Source of the DNA: Paralvinella palmiformis
Lineage: Eukaryota; Annelida; Polychaeta; Terebellida; Alvinellidae
Direction of reading: 5' to 3'
NCBI GenBank assembly: GCA_025642065.1
Contig: JAODUP010000012.1
Coordinates: forward strand, 83,501-147,500
Length of the DNA: 64,000 bases
The position numbers and the translations under genes were made by a program. Below the pieces are notes generated by a model, which saw nothing but the letters and a program-made list of their open reading frames with translations, was not told the origin of the DNA and did not search any database. Numbering within the stretch: the first letter of the stretch is position 1; every line of letters begins with the position of its first letter. Below, piece after piece: positions 61,581-64,000 of the stretch.

Positions 61581-63866
61581 CACGCACAGTACGGTCATGT
61601 GTAACGTGTAATGGGTCGGAGAAGTGAGTTGTCGGTCAAGCACAAAGACCAATAAAAAAGGCCGCCGGGGGTGATGTTTTATTGTCGCCCGAGACTTAGA
61701 ACAAATGGTACAGCTGAGTGGACTGGGGGCATTACATAAGACTAATAGTAATACAGGTTTTATACTTATAAGCCGTATAAATCACTGATATCTAGACGTA
61801 CCTTAACAGGTTGTAGCCGAGCTAGTTTCGCTAACGAGTCATCCATAGTAATGCGCATTAGATATCCCAGCGAAGCGCACCAGTACCGGCGATAATACTT
61901 CTATTCGGCTGTAAAACCAGTTAATGCCACACTCAGGGAGGATACATCAAGGCATTAGCAGTGTAATGCCTTAATTATGGCATTTTAATGTGAACATACG
62001 AGCATATGGCATTATGGATGTATCCAGTCTTTGTTTTCACTCACCCGGTGTATGTCAGCCCTGAGGTTATTTGTCACTATTAGCCGCCAGGTCTGATAGA
62101 AGTGCCATTTGAACGGCATGCGAGTGCTTCAAGCTCCTGGTATGTTCAGAACAACACCGCCGCATGCATTTGACAACACGAAGTTTAAACCTTATCCAAG
62201 CTACAGCTGCGATTCAGCTGGATTATCCTGTTTATTGGCCAACCTGCATAAACTGTGCTGCGTCCAACATCCAATCCAGCCCACCGATAGACAGATCTAC
62301 CACGTCAAGAAAATAAAAAAGACATCATCTCCTCGGAACATTCTTCTTACCTATACGTCGCTCTACAGAGCCAGGTGGACTGGCAGGTTAGTGATGCGCA
62401 GCCGGGCATGACCAATAGGTTCAGTGTGAAGGCTCGGGCGCCGCCGCGCTCCACAGACACTATAACCACTTCACAGAGCGGTCTAGCGGTGGTAGTGGTA
62501 TGTAAAACGGCCAGTCGGGGGCCACCCGACCTTAAAACCGAGTTCTCTCGAGATCGGTGGCCGAACAATTACTCGGTAGTTCCGATGACTGCTGAACGTC
62601 CCCATAATGGGCGCAAATAGTTGGAGAGGCGAACCGTCTCAATTACCGAGTTCTCACCACCAATCTATTACAATGTGTGTAGATATACGGTTAAGGCTGC
62701 TAGTACAATCCGTTATAAAGATGACGGGACAGATGATGGGCGGGCAATTGTTTTTATTTCGACGGCTGTTTTATTAGGTTAGGTCGATTTTATTTTAGTC
62801 GTCGCCAGTTAGCGACCCGGTGCGACGCTGACGGCTATAGAACGAGCGTCCTGACCAGGATGTAAACTAGCCAATTTATAGCCAATCACGATAAGGCTGG
62901 CCCCTCCAGTGTCGCTGTTTGGCACGTCATTCATCATACATGAACGTTGGCGATCGGGGGAGGGTGATGTAAGGGGGGGGGGGGATGCACCAATTTCATG
63001 CCGAACTGACCCCGAGCCACTTTTTAGCAGTTTAACATAATCACATCAAACTGACGGATCCCGGGATGGAGATGTGGCTTCTTCCTTCAGCGGGCGGACG
63101 ACAGTCGAAGAAAACGCATCTCGGCTGGCGCGCACGACGTTGTTGTAGATTGCCGGCATCCTAATTCAATTTGGATCCAATCTTCTCAGGCGAATGGCCA
63201 CAGATCTATAATTATCTCGTACTCTGGGGACCGGAGTGTAACAAATATTGGTGTGTGTGTTTTGTCAGAAGTTGGCCTCTCCGTGGGCCGGCCAATTTGG
63301 AATCTTCTCCAACCGAGAAGCGCCAATCTGAAGGAGACCGGGCGAGGGTCAGATTCCGGTGTTCGTCCAGTGTCCACACTAGCATCCGGATTAACATGCC
63401 ACAGATTACTGGATAATCAGCGAAATGAATGAGTCCGCCGAGTTAATGGATTGGACAAGCATTGTTTAATAAGTGGAGCTCTCAACAGCGGCACGGTACA
63501 GCGCCGTGATGACACACAGCAAACGGACACATCGGTTATCAAGGGAGAAAGATGTGTGTAAACAACATTAGTATATGCATAAACGATATCTGGAACTCCG
63601 ACGCAGAATCATCGTTCTTTCACCATAGACACAATTTATTACTTCAACAATGTTTTAAAAACAGAAATTAGGGGTAGAACCCCCTCCCTGGCTGTCGCTT
63701 AATGGGCAAAGAAAAAGATAGTTATGCAGATGATTATGGCAATTTATGCGGTATCAGATTATAATACTGTTCTAACAATTAAGTTAGTTACGTGAGATAT
63801 TATCACCAATGTTGATATATTAACTAGATATGTTATATTATGATTTCATAAAATGGTTAGTTCTCA

Positions 63867-63867
<1 letters not shown>

Positions 63868-63904
<37 letters not shown>
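63868..63904. repeat. (TA)n microsatellite
   Basis: About 18 TA units near the window end. Confidence 0.9.
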
Positions 63905-63909
<5 letters not shown>

Positions 63910-64000
63910 TACTACACACCAACTTAAGCACCATATGTATAAATAACCATATATTAGATATATTTATCCCTTGCTGAATCATGTCGATGACGTAATCATA

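Larger units (their letters stand above)
59175..64000. other. upstream DNA, no coding exon found
   Basis: Holds (CA)n at 59384-59412, a 23-bp inverted repeat (60565-60587), (CA)n(GA)n at 61516-61580, a minus-strand donor at 62350 (CGTATAG|GTAAGA), a G-run near 62975 and (TA)n at 63868-63904. The overlapping frames at 62347-62620 lie in a CpG-richer patch but match nothing known. Confidence 0.55.

Noticed and set aside
62347..62620. Overlapping plus and minus frames in a CpG-richer patch
   Set aside because: Neither has a recognisable domain; the minus-strand donor at 62350 is kept only as a candidate untranslated exon.
1..64000. CRISPR arrays, insertion sequences, operons or phage genes
   Set aside because: The window is eukaryotic; no array of equal repeats with unique spacers, transposase or bacterial gene was seen.

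Overview
The window is eukaryotic genomic DNA. It is dominated by one large, intron-rich gene on the minus strand that encodes a teneurin (Ten-m/Odz family), a type II transmembrane adhesion protein of the nervous system. I placed 26 coding exons from about 31,630 down to the stop codon at 5,408. All but one junction have GT-AG ends, every splice phase agrees with its neighbour, and the exons together encode about 2,847 residues. The order is that of a complete teneurin: proline-rich cytoplasmic tail, one membrane segment, juxtamembrane stalk with a furin-like site, eight EGF repeats, cysteine-rich and transthyretin-like region, plug domain, NHL propeller, YD-repeat shell with the Rhs-core signature, and the C-terminal toxin-like (Tox-GHH) domain. 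The ancestral intron-exon layout, short introns, many CA/TA/GA microsatellites and tRNA-derived SINEs suggest a lophotrochozoan invertebrate, probably a mollusc. The species cannot be named from the sequence alone.

Layout: 1-5,407 is the 3' side of the gene, with a tRNA-Thr(AGT) on the plus strand at 291-364, a possible 3' UTR, and otherwise no gene. 5,408-31,630 is the teneurin gene; its largest intron (about 5 kb) separates the start-codon exon from the rest. 31,631-64,000 is about 32 kb of upstream DNA in which I find no convincing coding exon. The start-codon exon opens with a splice acceptor only 2 bases before the ATG, so at least one untranslated first exon and the promoter must lie somewhere in this upstream DNA. 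Several strong minus-strand splice donors there are candidates.

Main points for a second look: (1) a one-base frame break in the longest exon, near 7,290, inside the YD shell; the coding total is one base short of a multiple of three, so this is either a sequence error or a disrupted allele; (2) a GC-AG intron after the 1,069-base exon; (3) a CA microsatellite that appears to be translated as a Thr-His run in the cytoplasmic domain; (4) nine same-strand GATAAG motifs in 766 bases of the first coding intron; (5) a SINE family with exact target-site duplications, with one copy making up most of a 321-base intron; (6) unpaired-cysteine EGF repeats 2 and 5, which imply a disulfide-linked dimer. 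I did not find a clearly new biological system. The most unusual parts are the frame break, the coding microsatellite and the GATAAG cluster.
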